The notes beneath the pieces were generated by a model. It worked only from the letters and a program-made list of their open reading frames with translations. It was not told the DNA's origin and did not search any database. Shown piece after piece: positions 46,361 through 58,200 of a DNA stretch of 64,000 nt (within the stretch, counting starts at the first letter, position 1; every line of letters begins with the position of its first letter). A program made the translations under genes and the position numbers. Location of the stretch: contig NC_064213.1 of the NCBI RefSeq assembly GCF_023101765.2, positions 8,308,001 to 8,372,000 on the forward strand. The letters run 5' to 3'. This DNA comes from Spodoptera frugiperda (lineage: Eukaryota > Arthropoda > Insecta > Lepidoptera > Noctuidae).

Positions 46361-49300
46361 ATGAGTAATTTTGAATTCGCTATACCGCTTCAGAAGGATG
46401 AATTACTTGAATCTCACGCAGGACAGTACCATGTCGAGGATATCGTGCAACCGCGCGTACTTTTATCAAAACTACAAGGTAATCAGTGTTTATCTATAAT
46501 TTGATAAAGAATACAATGAATGCGTTTTACAATCAATTAATTATATGACATTTTTAGATGCTGCGAGAGCTTTTAATGCAGAAGGGGTGGAATACATATT
46601 GGAACACTTTGATACGTATTTCTCCATCATAGTTCACGGCAACAAACTAGAATGGAATGTTATAAATAAAGGTAACTTATGTCCTCACTAAAATAAAATT
46701 AACTGCTGCATATTTGAATATAACACCTACTTTTAACATTAAAATCATATTTACAGAAACTCTTGTGAACAAAAGTAATAAGTATTTGCAATCCTTTTCA
46801 GGTTTTGAACACATCGTACGCGCAAGTAAAAGCCTCTGTAACCACTTAGAGCTCATATTGCAAGAGAAAGAAATTGATTCGGACGTCAGAGTTAAAAACT
46901 TGAATATTTTGAAAATGATAATGTATTTGTACACACAGATTATGAAGACTAAAGACACTAAACTTGCTACTGATGTGAGTATTCTAATATAATGTTTAAG
47001 TTATAAGTACAGAAATTATTGACAATATCAAAGAAATTTGAAACTTAACCACCACACATTAAGCTTTCTTTTACTTACCAAACACAGAATTCTACCAAAC
47101 TGACACTGGGCAAAAAAGGTAAGAAGGTAACAACAGATGAAGATGAGTTCTGTGGCTGGACGGAGTCTGACAAGCTGGCAGCCCTGGTTACACTCAATCT
47201 AGTTCTGCAGCAACCCTTGTTTAGGCTGTGGGACCCACCCTTAGCTGAAGACAACTTTGTCTCGTAAGTAAACATTCAAATACATATATGTTAAAATAAG
47301 GTACTACAGGATAATAAACCTGTGTTTTTCACATAGAGTATATCTATGGAAAGGCCTATTGATAGTCTTGATCCAGTATTAAATCCTAATAAGAATCTTG
47401 CAAGACCATTGAACTAGCTGGTATTATATTACATAGAAATAAGAAAGTTTAAAACTAACTTTTATTTTTATTTACAGAATGGTGGCAGATCCTTGCTACA
47501 AAGCATTGGAGGAACAGATAATTAAAAATAAATCTGTCAGAGAAACTGTGTTTCAAGTGCTTGGGGTGCTCATCAAGAAGTTCAATCATGGCACATCCTG
47601 CCTCATCAAATTGGTGCAGGTATTCACAATATACATTGTTTTCTTATTTTTTTAGACAAATTGAAGAGTAAATAATGGTAAAAAGTGCAGACCAACTAAT
47701 ACTGCTTTCTCTTTTTAGGTACTTCAAATGGTAGAACATGCTGTATCACCAATTTGTGCAGGAGTAGTGCAACTAACAAAAGAATTTGGCCTTGGAACTT
47801 TTGGGCCCCAAATGGTATGGCAATTTATTTTAAATTTATAACTATTTTTTTTACTTATTCAACAATCTGAGCAGTAAAAACCTTTTGAAAAAGAACCTTA
47901 GTTATATGTATTAAGGATGATATTCTCATTATACAGGTGAGAGAAATAGCAGAGGCACTAGCATCTACAGAAGATGAGAATGTGGGAGCTGGTACAGAGC
48001 AGAGTGCTGCCAGGAACTGTGGCGCCTTCCTATTGGAGCTGACTAAGGAAATGCCTAAAGAGATGACCACTGCCATCGCCACCATACAACCTTACTTGGA
48101 GAGTGATGAGGTAATCCATTAGAGTACTATTTGCTTAAATTGCTAGATCAATATAAATAGTATTTTTTGTTAATTTATCTGATGGTCCTATTCTTGACCA
48201 TGCAACCATCTTGAACAGGACTATATGGTCCTTAGGATTATGGTATGATACTGGTAAAATATTTTTTTTTAAAGGAAAATATTAAATTTTCTCGTTTGAA
48301 TGATAAGCAGTTTGAATGTTGTGAAAGCCAAAGCAAATGACAGAATCTAGTATGTAGTACAATCTAGGTACTGTACAATTTCTTCCTATGGGTAAATTTG
48401 ACAATTTATATGTATAAGTATGTACTTATGTAGACTTATTTCCTTTTTGCTAACGTTTTTGCTTATGTCCAGTCATACACGCTCCGTATCAGCGTGCTGG
48501 GTATGATGTGCGAGGCTCTAAGTTCGGAGCTCCGTGGAGAAGGGCTTCCAGACGACATGCGCGCGCAGAGGGACGACTTCCTCGACGACCTCTACGAACA
48601 TATGCACGACCTCTCCGCATACGTGCGGCATAAGGTACACTTCTTGTTTATAAATTCTTTGATATTCCAAAATGAACTTTATTGCTTAAGTTTTAAGGAT
48701 TACTTTACAATTACAACTGATTAATGTATCTCCTAGTACTTCTAGTTTAGTTTTATGCTGGATTTTGGTATGTTTTAGTTTTAACATAGCCATACGGCAG
48801 CTTTACATATGAGACTAAAAATAAAAATTTGTTGTAATCATGGTGAACATCCATGGCACAGAGATCTTTAAACAATGAAAATCTCTTGATTTGTTGTGGA
48901 ATGTTCTTTTCAATAACAAACTACAGTTTACCTTAATCCCACTTCTAAAGTACGGGATTTGTAGCCGTAATTCTATGTTAACTTTATGTCGTATGCTTTG
49001 CACAGGTGCTGCAATTCTGGTGTCGTCTGCAAAGAGAGAACTGTGTACCAGTAAGTCGCCAAAAAACTGTGCTTGAACGCTGCATCGGGCGACTGAAGGA
49101 CAAGGCAGCACTCGTCAGGAAAGCTGCTGTACAGTTACTCAAGGTATCTACTTTTTGATTGATTTATTTTTATAATAACTATCGGGAGACATACTTAATT
49201 AACAAAAAATCGCGGTTTACTACCTACGCCTAATGTAGTATGCTGCGCGACGTCGCCGCGTCTGCGCACGCTGCTCATGATGAAGAGTCCCTCTGTGACT

Positions 49301-52300
49301 CGAAACTAGTAGAGCTTATCTCTATCAATTTACATGAGTAAACCGCGATTTTTAGTTAATTAAGTTGGTTGATTTATTATTAAAGTCACCTACCACATTT
49401 TGGGTTGTTGGCTATTCGGCCAGGAGCACCTATAATTTGTAACTTAGTATGTATATATGCACCTATAATTAGATAAACGAAATTAGTAATTAACTCCCAC
49501 TTTCATTAACAGAACGAGGTATCGACGTCTCGAGTTCGAGCCTTGGTTGACTTACATAATCTCCTCATTGGAAATTAAATCCAATATACATATTTGGGCA
49601 TCAACTGACTTAAACAATCCGTCTATTCTTTGCAGATATTCTTAGAATGCAATCCATTCTCAGCACAATTGAAATTGGAAATACTTGAGGAACAATTAAA
49701 AACTGAGCAGGATATATTGGATGATTTACAAAAGAAGTTGAATAACGGACCTGATCCGGAGTTAGTTAAACAATGGGAGGGTTTAGAACGAGAAGTTGTA
49801 AGTGCTATTAAGAAAGGAATGGAGATCCTTACACAAGATGAACCAGAACTATCCCAGGCTTCACTGGACAATTTGTACGAAGCTATCCGCAAACATCTTC
49901 ATGACAAGAACTATTACAAGGCGTATCTTATTGTTAAACACACTGAGAGACAGTATCCTGATGCTAAGTTAATGAGATGCGATATGGAGAAGAGTGATCA
50001 GGTAACAGCGGTATTTTATTTATAAAACAAAAAAAAATTTTTATGGTCAATTCGGTTTCTTGACCCAATGTCTCGAACTTCTTAGAAATTGGACTTCATA
50101 AAAAATACATACAAATAAATACATTTGATGCAATTTCTGTTGCAGATTGCGTATTTCGTAGCGTTACTCCGAAACATATTCATAATACCGGATAGGACGA
50201 CATCTCTGACACAGCAATGCGAGCAAGAACTGGCGCTTTATAAAAAACTAGAGGAAAAAGAGAGCATAGTTGCCTTTCTCCAAGAGTCAGTACATTTTAG
50301 TCGAATGGTGTCTGAAGCAGTGCCTGTTATAAACTCCTTGCTGATGTCCAAGCAAGCTGGTGATGTCAGTGAGGCGATAGACTTCTTCACGACTGCACAC
50401 CATTTCAATATCGAGTCTGCGAAGATGGGTGTCGCCAACATGTTGCTACTTGTTTGGTCTCCTGATCAGGTAAGCAAATCACATTATTAGTGTTGATAAA
50501 ATATAATGCATTGAATTTCTATGACTACTCGCAAATGCGAAGTTCATAATCCAATCAAGAACCTACTGGTAAAATCCACAAACTACTGAGCAAGTAGTTT
50601 TTCAGGTTTCAATATTGTCACGAACAGACAGACGTGGCAAATGCCTTTATTTTGTGAAATCAATGATATGTAAAATTTTTCAGCTTAAATACTTTGTACT
50701 TTTTGTCACCCCAAAACATAGATAGAACTAATAATATAACCTAAAATTGTTTTTAGACATTATTTTTAATAAATTTGTTCTTTATAATCCTAGGATAAAC
50801 GTGAAGCAGTAGAGCGTGCGTACCGCGACATGTACTTGGAGTGCGACAACAAGGCGGAGCGCGCGCGGTGCTTCGCCATCGCCAAGAAACTTGTCTCGCT
50901 CATGTCTCACATCGACCGCGGCAGTGCACTGGCGCTGGAACATCTCGTCGCCAAGTGGGTCGAGAAAGGAGACATCAGTCCTGGTATCATACAGGTATAG
51001 CCACAAAATATATTGAAAAAATCCGCTATCATGAATTTTAGCGCGATAATTTAAGTTATCTTCCTCTCCCAGCCTTCCTGTCTGGTACATTCACAGCAAT
51101 CATACCTACCATTCAAATCTCTCTTTGAAAATCTCTTATAATTGTTTTATCTTTGTTATACAGGTGTTCTGGGAAATGTTCCTAAAGAAAATTGACGGCA
51201 CTACGGACATGGATAGTTACGCGGCACTCACCTTACTTGTGATGGTCGCGAAGGCGAAACCTTCTGTTGCAGTCGCTAATCTTGACGTTATACAAACACA
51301 CGGACTAACATCTGATTACAATTCGAGGAACTTAAGTGTACAGCTGTTGTTATCTTTGGCGAAGAAGAACCAAAGATATCCTGAAGACCACGCGCTGTTC
51401 ACGTCAATCTACGATAGTTTAATGGAAGTATTCTCGAAGTTTGATAGATTTACAGCATTTGCAGCCAACTCCATCGACCTAATATACGCTATCTGTGACA
51501 CTCCGGAGATATTGAGCGCGAAAATTCTGGCGGAGATGTACAAGAGAATTGAGGACACGATAGTGAGAGATGGTGAGAATGAGGAAGAAATTACCGTGCC
51601 TGTGGAACTGCTGACTCGCTTTGTGTTTCTGCTGGGACAAGTGGCGTTACAGCAACTCATATACCTTGATATAAATGTGTATAGTGAACTCAGGAGAAGG
51701 AACCAGGTAATTACTTATCCATATAAACTAGATTTTAGCTTTTTATAATAATTGTTTCTAACTAATTTCCTTTTTGATTATCAGGTTCGTGAAGAAAGAA
51801 AGGCTGAAGAGAAACGTAAAAAGAAAGCCGGCGCATTTGCAACGCCGGGGAGACGTGGCCGTGTAGATGATTTACGTCGCCAAACTCTCATGAATGTCAG
51901 CAATGCAAGCGCGTCGTCCAGACAACAGCGATCTGCCAGCGTCACCTCCACCAAAGGACCATCGGTAACTATTGCTGAATGAAATAGAATTCGTAGATAA
52001 TTTTGTAATACTCGTAGCTTTTTGGCCTACATATTAGTTCGACGGTCACTTCCTTTATAAGTTATTGAAAGAATTTCTCTAGCTAGCTACTGGTGAAACT
52101 CGTGTCCTCACGATCAAACAAACGGCTTCCGTGGATCATTGTGTAATTTGTCGGTGTAGGTAAACACGACAATGACGGAGGAGGAGGGGCTAGAGGGCGC
52201 CGTTGCGGACGACGCGGACGCGGAGTACGTGCGCGGCGTGTGCGAGCGCGACATCGTGGGCCCGGCCGCGGCGCTGGCGCGGTACGTGCCGCTACTGCGC

Positions 52301-54352
52301 GCGCTGCTCACCGCGCCCGCCGCGCCGTCACTGCAGGCCGCCGCCGCGCTCGCGTACACCAGGTACTGCTTTTTATTTCATTGCTCATTGATCTTCATAT
52401 CGGACACAAGACGTTCACTACTGAGCATAGCCCTACCCCATTATGATATTAATTTTGAAGACACATAAAGACCACCTACTTTTTCTGCAAACTGCATAGA
52501 GAGAAGCTTATCGTCATTTAAAAAAATGTTTACAGAATGCTTTCGCTTTTTATTATATAATCAAAATTTGCAGGTTCATGTTGGTATCGAGCGCGGTATG
52601 TGACGATGGTCTGCAGCTGATGATGACGGTATTGAAGAAGTCAAAGAATGTGTCTATGAGAACCAATCTAACTATAGCTTTCGCTGATCTTACGTTGCGG
52701 TTCCCCAATCTCACTCAACCTTGGACACATCATATTTATCATATGTAAGTACAAAGTAAAACAAATAAAGTTCTCGTTTAATGTGTTAAACTGTTTCTTA
52801 ATACTATTATTGTATTTTAGCTTGAGTGATGAAGAGTTGGAAGTGCGTCAATGTGCAGTCAAAATGCTCTCCTTCTTGGTTCTACATGAAATGGTGCGAG
52901 TAAAGGGACAGATTGCAGACATGGCGCTTTGCTGTGCGGACAAGGACCCGCGAGTTGCTTCCATGACAAAAATATTCTTCAAACAATTGTCACAAAAAGG
53001 CAACGCCTTGTACAACGTCATGCCAGATATCATATCGAGGCTTAGTGACCCTGAACTGAACGTACCTGAGGACCATTACCGATCTATTATGAAGTAAGTA
53101 ACCTCACCAGCAAACTTCGTTCTACGTGTCTATGAGTTAAATTAAGGTTTTGTCTGAAAAAAGTTACCCTTGTTACCCTAAAGATAACGGTTTTTTTCTT
53201 CCATAGATATATCACATCTCTTATACAAAAAGACCGCCAAATGGAAGCCCTAATCGAAAAACTATGCCAAAGATTCAAACTTTCAACTGAAGAGCGACAG
53301 TGGCGCGATTTGGCGTACTGTCTCTCCCTGTTCACGTACAACGAAAGATCTCTGCGCAAACTCATTGAAAACCTCGATTGTTATAAAGATAAACTGCATT
53401 GTGCCGGAGTTATGGACTCCTTTAATACTTTGATGAATAACACGTCGAAAATGGCGCGCAACGAAATTAAGGTAAGTTCAACACATCGTTTAAATATCGT
53501 TAGTCCCAAATTAACTTTGGAAACAAGACAGCATACACGATATTAACTTAACCTTACAATGAAATATGACTGCCACATATTTGTTCACTCATTGTCAAAT
53601 ATTTTACACAGGCTCTTGTCACGGAATTAGGAGAAAAGATAGAAGAATGCTTTGCCGTCCGCGGTGAAGAGAACGGTAACACGGAAGAAAATAGTGAAGG
53701 AGGTGCTAACAGTGGATCGCCGCCGACTCGGAAGACCGAGCCAGTGAAAGCCACGCCGCGCCGTAAGCCCGCAGCCAGGAGAAACCGACGTAAATCGTCT
53801 TCTAGCCCAGATGAGGTAAAATGATCTTTATTGCGTGTAGGCAATTGGAGGGCTAGACAGAATACAAAAACACACAGAGCATATATGACAAAAAAGTGGC
53901 TTGTGACTCAGTTTCTTTGCTTTCAAGTGTAGTTTTTATACAATAGAATATCTATGGCAATGGCACTATTCTGTATTAATAGAAGATATTGATAATAGTA
54001 ATCATGAATTGTAGTATAATAATAAATCATGTTTACAAATCGTTGTTCCAGAACGAACCTCCAAGTAACGAAAAGACACCGCAAAGTGTAAGAAAGTCCA
54101 GCAGAAAAGCGGCGACAAGAACGAATAAAGCAGTCGCAAATGATTCCGATGATTCTGGTAAGATTTTATTATACGTTTACAAATATCAAATAGTTCAACA
54201 GTTCGTAATTCCTAACAGTTCAATCAGATATAGAAGCCTATTAATTTAATAAATGTTGCACTTTTTCAGATGAAGACTTCCAGAAGAAAACCGACGAGGA
54301 AGTGTTCAAAAAACCAACCGTCAAGAAAACAACACGACGAAGAAGATTATAA
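46361..54352 (+). CDS. NCAPD2: Condensin I subunit CAP-D2
   Basis: Twenty-one exons: 46361-46478, 46558-46671, 46802-46974, 47088-47263, 47478-47619, 47719-47814, 47937-48110, 48473-48634, 49006-49143, 49636-50001, 50146-50469, 50794-50994, 51164-51706, 51785-51964, 52160-52362, 52574-52744, 52821-53093, 53207-53471, 53612-53815, 54052-54157, 54270-54352. They give 1403 aa (human 1401). Matches to human include KGNALYNVMPDIISRLSDPEL, EKLCQRF and RQWRDLAYCLS. The body is helical HEAT-repeat protein. The last 150 residues are Lys/Arg/Ser rich, as expected for a DNA-binding and phosphorylated tail. The protein is a HEAT subunit of condensin I, acting with SMC2/SMC4 in mitotic chromosome compaction. 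Exon 15 is strikingly GC-rich. Intron 9 contains a MITE. Confidence 0.97.
49193..49365. mobile_element. Small MITE in CAP-D2 intron 9
   Basis: 173 bp with 29-bp terminal inverted repeats: ACTTAATTAACAAAAAATCG... and ...CGATTTTTAGTTAATTAAGT, about one mismatch. The interior has GATGAAGAGTCCCTCTGTGA. No coding capacity. Confidence 0.85.
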
Positions 54353-54589
54353 TGTTCATTTTTATTTGTAATTTTTCTTAATATATTATGTAGTTTAACT
54401 AACGTAAATAAGTTGTATCATTTTAATTTAATCCTGAATAATGTATTGATAGTATAGTATCGATGTGCGATTAGTTGCAATAATAGTAGAGACGCAACTA
54501 CTCAGTAAGGGAGATTTGGAATAACGCCTGATATATAGCGATTAGAAATTGACTCAGGGAAAAGTATATCAACTGATCGACTATAGACC

Positions 54590-54835
54590 CACACCCCCTA
54601 GTCCTTCTTCCTGCGCCCGGTGCGCCTAGTTTTGGGCGGGGCAGGGAGTCGAGATCTTCTTTCCCGCTCCGCAGTTTCCTTGTGTGATAATATCACGTCA
54701 AACCCAAACCTAACATGATGGTAAGCAATCGCGGATCGTGGGGGCGCGAGAGTCCATGGACACTTGAAACACCAGAGGCATTACAAGTGCGTTGCCGGCT
54801 TTAAAGAGGACTACCCCACCAGGGGTTATGAATTT
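54590..54835 (+). repeat. Dispersed lepidopteran repeat, family B, long copy
   Basis: Contains GATGGTAAGCAATCGCGGAT, then ACACCAGAGGCATTACAAGT and GCGTTGCCGGCTTT. It lies between the CAP-D2 3' end and the SAP-SWIM gene. Confidence 0.75.
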
Positions 54836-54949
54836 AAGGGTAGTTGTAGTAGTGAAGAAATAATTAAAAGAACATCTTTAGAATCGATCATGTATTTGAA
54901 TATAATTATTATTGGCACTTCATTTAAGGTTTTAATCTTCTAAAAACTT

Positions 54950-56511
54950 TTATGTAGGAGTTTCACTGCAATATTGGTGATCATTCCAGACTGTATCATC
55001 AGGACTTGCCGCTTCATAGAGTTGCTTCAGAAGCATATTAGAGTTTGGAAAACCAAGGATCAAGTTTCGGAACCTGGTGTTGTAATCTTCTTTGTTCATA
55101 TTTTTGAGTGGATATGGTTCAAAAATTAAATTGGTTTCTTTGGTTTGACACTTTTATTTGATAAATTAATCTTTGGCAGGTTTTGTGTACAATCTTCATG
55201 GAGAAGAATAAATTTATCACGCACCATGTTCTCTACTCCAAATAAAAGGACAGCAACATGTTTACATAGGGCATTCGTTCCACTCCCAGCAGGACATTTA
55301 CAATGTGATGCTTCTGGATTTCCACTTTTATTTAAAACTACATCAACTTCATTTGGTAATGTTTTCATGGTCCCTTTAATGTATGTATTATCACAAACAA
55401 TAGATGATTTCACTGTCAGTAAAATTCGACTTTCATATAACTGCATGATATTATTCATCTTTTTCTCTGTGCTGGAATAAAAAAAGTATTTAAAGTTATG
55501 TACAATGAAGTGTGTAGGAAGTGTAGGAAGATTGCAATGATGCTTAATATAAATTATGTTATGTCCGAATAAAAAGGCTATAAAAAAAAGTAAACTATGT
55601 AATATCTATCATACAACCAACTAGTGTCTGCTAGTGCCAGTGGCTTTGTATGTGCAAGTAGGTGAATCTAGAAAAAAAAACTGCAATTAGTGCTCACCTA
55701 TGCTTCCTAAGGAACATACATGCTAAGTTTCAGCTTCCTAGGTCCAGCAGTTTTAGCTGTATGTTGTCTGTCAGTCAGTCACTCACTGGAAGCTGAACTT
55801 TGCTTGTGTGAAATTGATTACTATTAAGTTATAGCCATAAGTCTCACTGTCGAGAAGTCTCACTAGCCTAAATAATGCCTTATCATTGTTTTGTCCAATG
55901 GAGGCAAAATTGTATCGCTGTTTAAAGCCTGATAGGTTTTTGGTAATTTCATCTTTGGGTCTTCATCAGTACGGCATTCAGGACTAACATAAATATTATT
56001 TTGGTCATTTAGCTCCAACCTGTAATAATGTTACATTTCATTGTAAGTTGCAATACATTACTTCACATGCCATTATTAAAATCAAATTATTGTTTAACAA
56101 GACCAATAATTACTATACTGTAAGTAATTTTAGTGTTGTTGCTCCAATTTGGGCTATTGATGATTTCAGCATACTGTAATTACATTAGTTTTTTATCTTT
56201 GGCTATGATTGCCTCGTTGGCCGAGTCGTCGCAAGTGCGACTGCCGGGCAAGGAGTCTCGAGTTTGATTCCCGCGTCAGCAATGTTATGGCGGGTTTTTC
56301 GAAAACGTTGTCTGGAAATAGGCCCGATATATAGCAATAGGTTCACCCCCATTACATTGTTGAGACAAACAAGTACATGTTATTATAATATGACTGAATT
56401 TCTAACGAAAATTAATTTACCTTCAATGAGTTCATCTTTTTTCCCAATAAAAGAAGCACCCCGTTTTTTTAGTTCATCCTTTAGTTCGGCGATTCGCCAG
56501 TTGCAATACAT
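54950..56511 (-). pseudogene. SAP plus SWIM zinc-finger gene, apparently frameshifted
   Basis: Exon a (56421-56511) encodes a SAP-like motif: NWRIAELKDELKKRGASF then GKKDELIE. Exon b (55864-56019) encodes LELNDQNNIYVSPEC and more. Exon c begins at 55471 and encodes a SWIM finger: CKCPAGSGTNALCKHVAVL, with its CxC...CxH. Exons b and c join in phase (TA|C). Two one-base problems exist. Exon a ends in phase 1 while exon b needs phase 2. Exon c stops at 55126, but the neighbouring frame continues IFEPYPLKNMNKEDYNTRF to TAA at 54950-54952. Such proteins are nucleic-acid-binding and sometimes transposon-linked. This is either a young pseudogene or a real gene with assembly errors in A-runs. Divergent from NUDT9. 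Confidence 0.6.
56211..56375 (+). repeat. tRNA-derived SINE
   Basis: The head GCCTCGTTGGCCGAGTCGTC with a B-box-like GAGTTTGATTCCCGC is followed by ATATAGCAATAGGTTCACCC, as in the 40014 copy but diverged. It sits in intron 1 of the SAP-SWIM gene. Confidence 0.75.
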
Positions 56512-56860
56512 TGCTGAGTTGTTAAAACTTTGTCAATCACGGCTGAAAAATGTTTTGTAAACAAAACAGAATAATAACAGAGCTGTCAAACCGTGGACTA
56601 TAGACCTATATATTATGTACTCGTATTTTTTTTACTTTATCTATGCAGGATCTATTGTGAAGGATTGTGGATACTATGTGAAATGGTATATTTTATTGGT
56701 TCTTACCTAGAAAAAAAAACAGAATTTTCGCGTTATTGAACTAAGAAATGTACTGTCAACTGCAAACTGTCGTTCTGACAGTATGAGTGTCAACAATGAA
56801 CAATCCCAAGTGTCACTCGTACAACTTTCAAGAAAAGATAGTGATTTGTTGTGAAATTGT
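56512..56860. promoter_or_regulatory. Divergent promoter region, SAP-SWIM / NUDT9
   Basis: 349 bp between opposite start codons. Confidence 0.45.
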
Positions 56861-58160
56861 ATGAATGAAATTATGAAAGTAGCTTTAACCGGCATTCAGA
56901 TAAGGACATTTATTATTACAACTATATGTGTTTTAATGATTCGTTCTAGCGTTACAATGATTACCGTTCATTTTAAATGTCGTGGAGGCCTTTATCCCCG
57001 CTCTAATGTTGAAAGGTTTCCTGTTCCTGATGATAAGGTCAGCTGGTCTTCAGAATACAAGGGATATCTACCAAATAATCACACTTCATCTTCTATACGT
57101 GGAAAGCCATGGGCAGATCCAAATATTGGTAATATAGCACATAATGATCCATAATTCTATACTGTGATTAAAACACAACTTTTACATTTTCAACTCTGGA
57201 TTTATAGGAGAACCCGGTTTTAATCCACAATGGAACGCAATGGACGGTAAAGTGAATAGAGCCAGCTATATGGGACAATACAGTATAAAGGATGGATACC
57301 CTCTGAATCCTATTGGAAGGACAGGCATTACGGGCCGAGGAGTTCTTGGAAGATGGGGCCCCAATCATGCAGCTGATCCTGTTGTCACCCGATGGAAGAG
57401 ACTTGAAAATGGCGAAATTGAAAAAGATAAACTAAATAACAAGTAAAATCAATCTATATTTAAATTGGTTTTAATATGGTTTTTAGATTGTAAAATGCAT
57501 TTTTTTTTTATTTCAGACCCATTCTACAATGTGTTGTGATAAAAAGACGTGACACTGGAGAGTGGGCTCTTCCAGGTGGTATGGTAGACCCTGGTGAGAA
57601 ACTGAGTGCTACCGCTGCAAGAGAGTTCCAGGAAGAAGCTATGAACTCTTTAGTGATGAGTGATGGTAAGTCAGTATACAGGATGACTCACAACTAGATG
57701 TATTCTTCTGGGGAGGTGATAATACAACTAATTTCCTACGAAATTAACAAATTGATAATGTTTTATTTGTAGAATAAATTCAACACCTAACAGCTTTTGT
57801 AGGTTAAAAAAACTGTCTTGAATTCTAAATTTATATAACTGTTACATAAATATTTCAGAACAAAAATTGCCTTTGATGGAAAAGTTTAAAAAATTCTTCA
57901 GTGAAGGTGATGAAATATATCAGGGATATATTGATGACCATCGGAATACTGACAATGCCTGGATGGAAAGTATAGCTTACAATTTCCACGACAATACTGG
58001 ATCTACAGTTGGTGCACTAAAGCTACATGCAGGCGATGATGCTGTAGGGGTGCAGTGGGTAGATATTACCCCTGACATGAAGTTATATGCAAGTCACAAA
58101 GATGTAGTAATGCTAGTCTATCAAAAATGCTTGGCAAACTTTTCTCAGGGAGAGAATTAA
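56861..58160 (+). CDS. NUDT9: ADP-ribose pyrophosphatase NUDT9 homologue
   Basis: Four exons, 56861-57128, 57208-57442, 57517-57665 and 57859-58160, give 317 aa (human 350). Family matches are YPRSNVERFPVPDDKVSWS, GRTGITGRGVLGRWGPNHAA and DDHRNTDNAWMES. The Nudix box reads GGMVDPGEKLSATAAREFQE then EA, keeping the REFxEE core. The enzyme hydrolyses ADP-ribose to AMP and ribose 5-phosphate. The first 40 residues are hydrophobic with few acidic residues, fitting a mitochondrial or membrane-targeting leader, but an alternative start at Met 5 is possible. AATAAA at 58195-58200 is close behind the stop. Confidence 0.95.
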
Positions 58161-58194
58161 TTTGTTTTTTATTATGTAAGATCTTAATTCATAC

Positions 58195-58200
58195 AATAAA
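58195..58200 (+). terminator. Poly(A) signal of NUDT9
   Basis: AATAAA 35 nt after the TAA stop. Confidence 0.7.
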
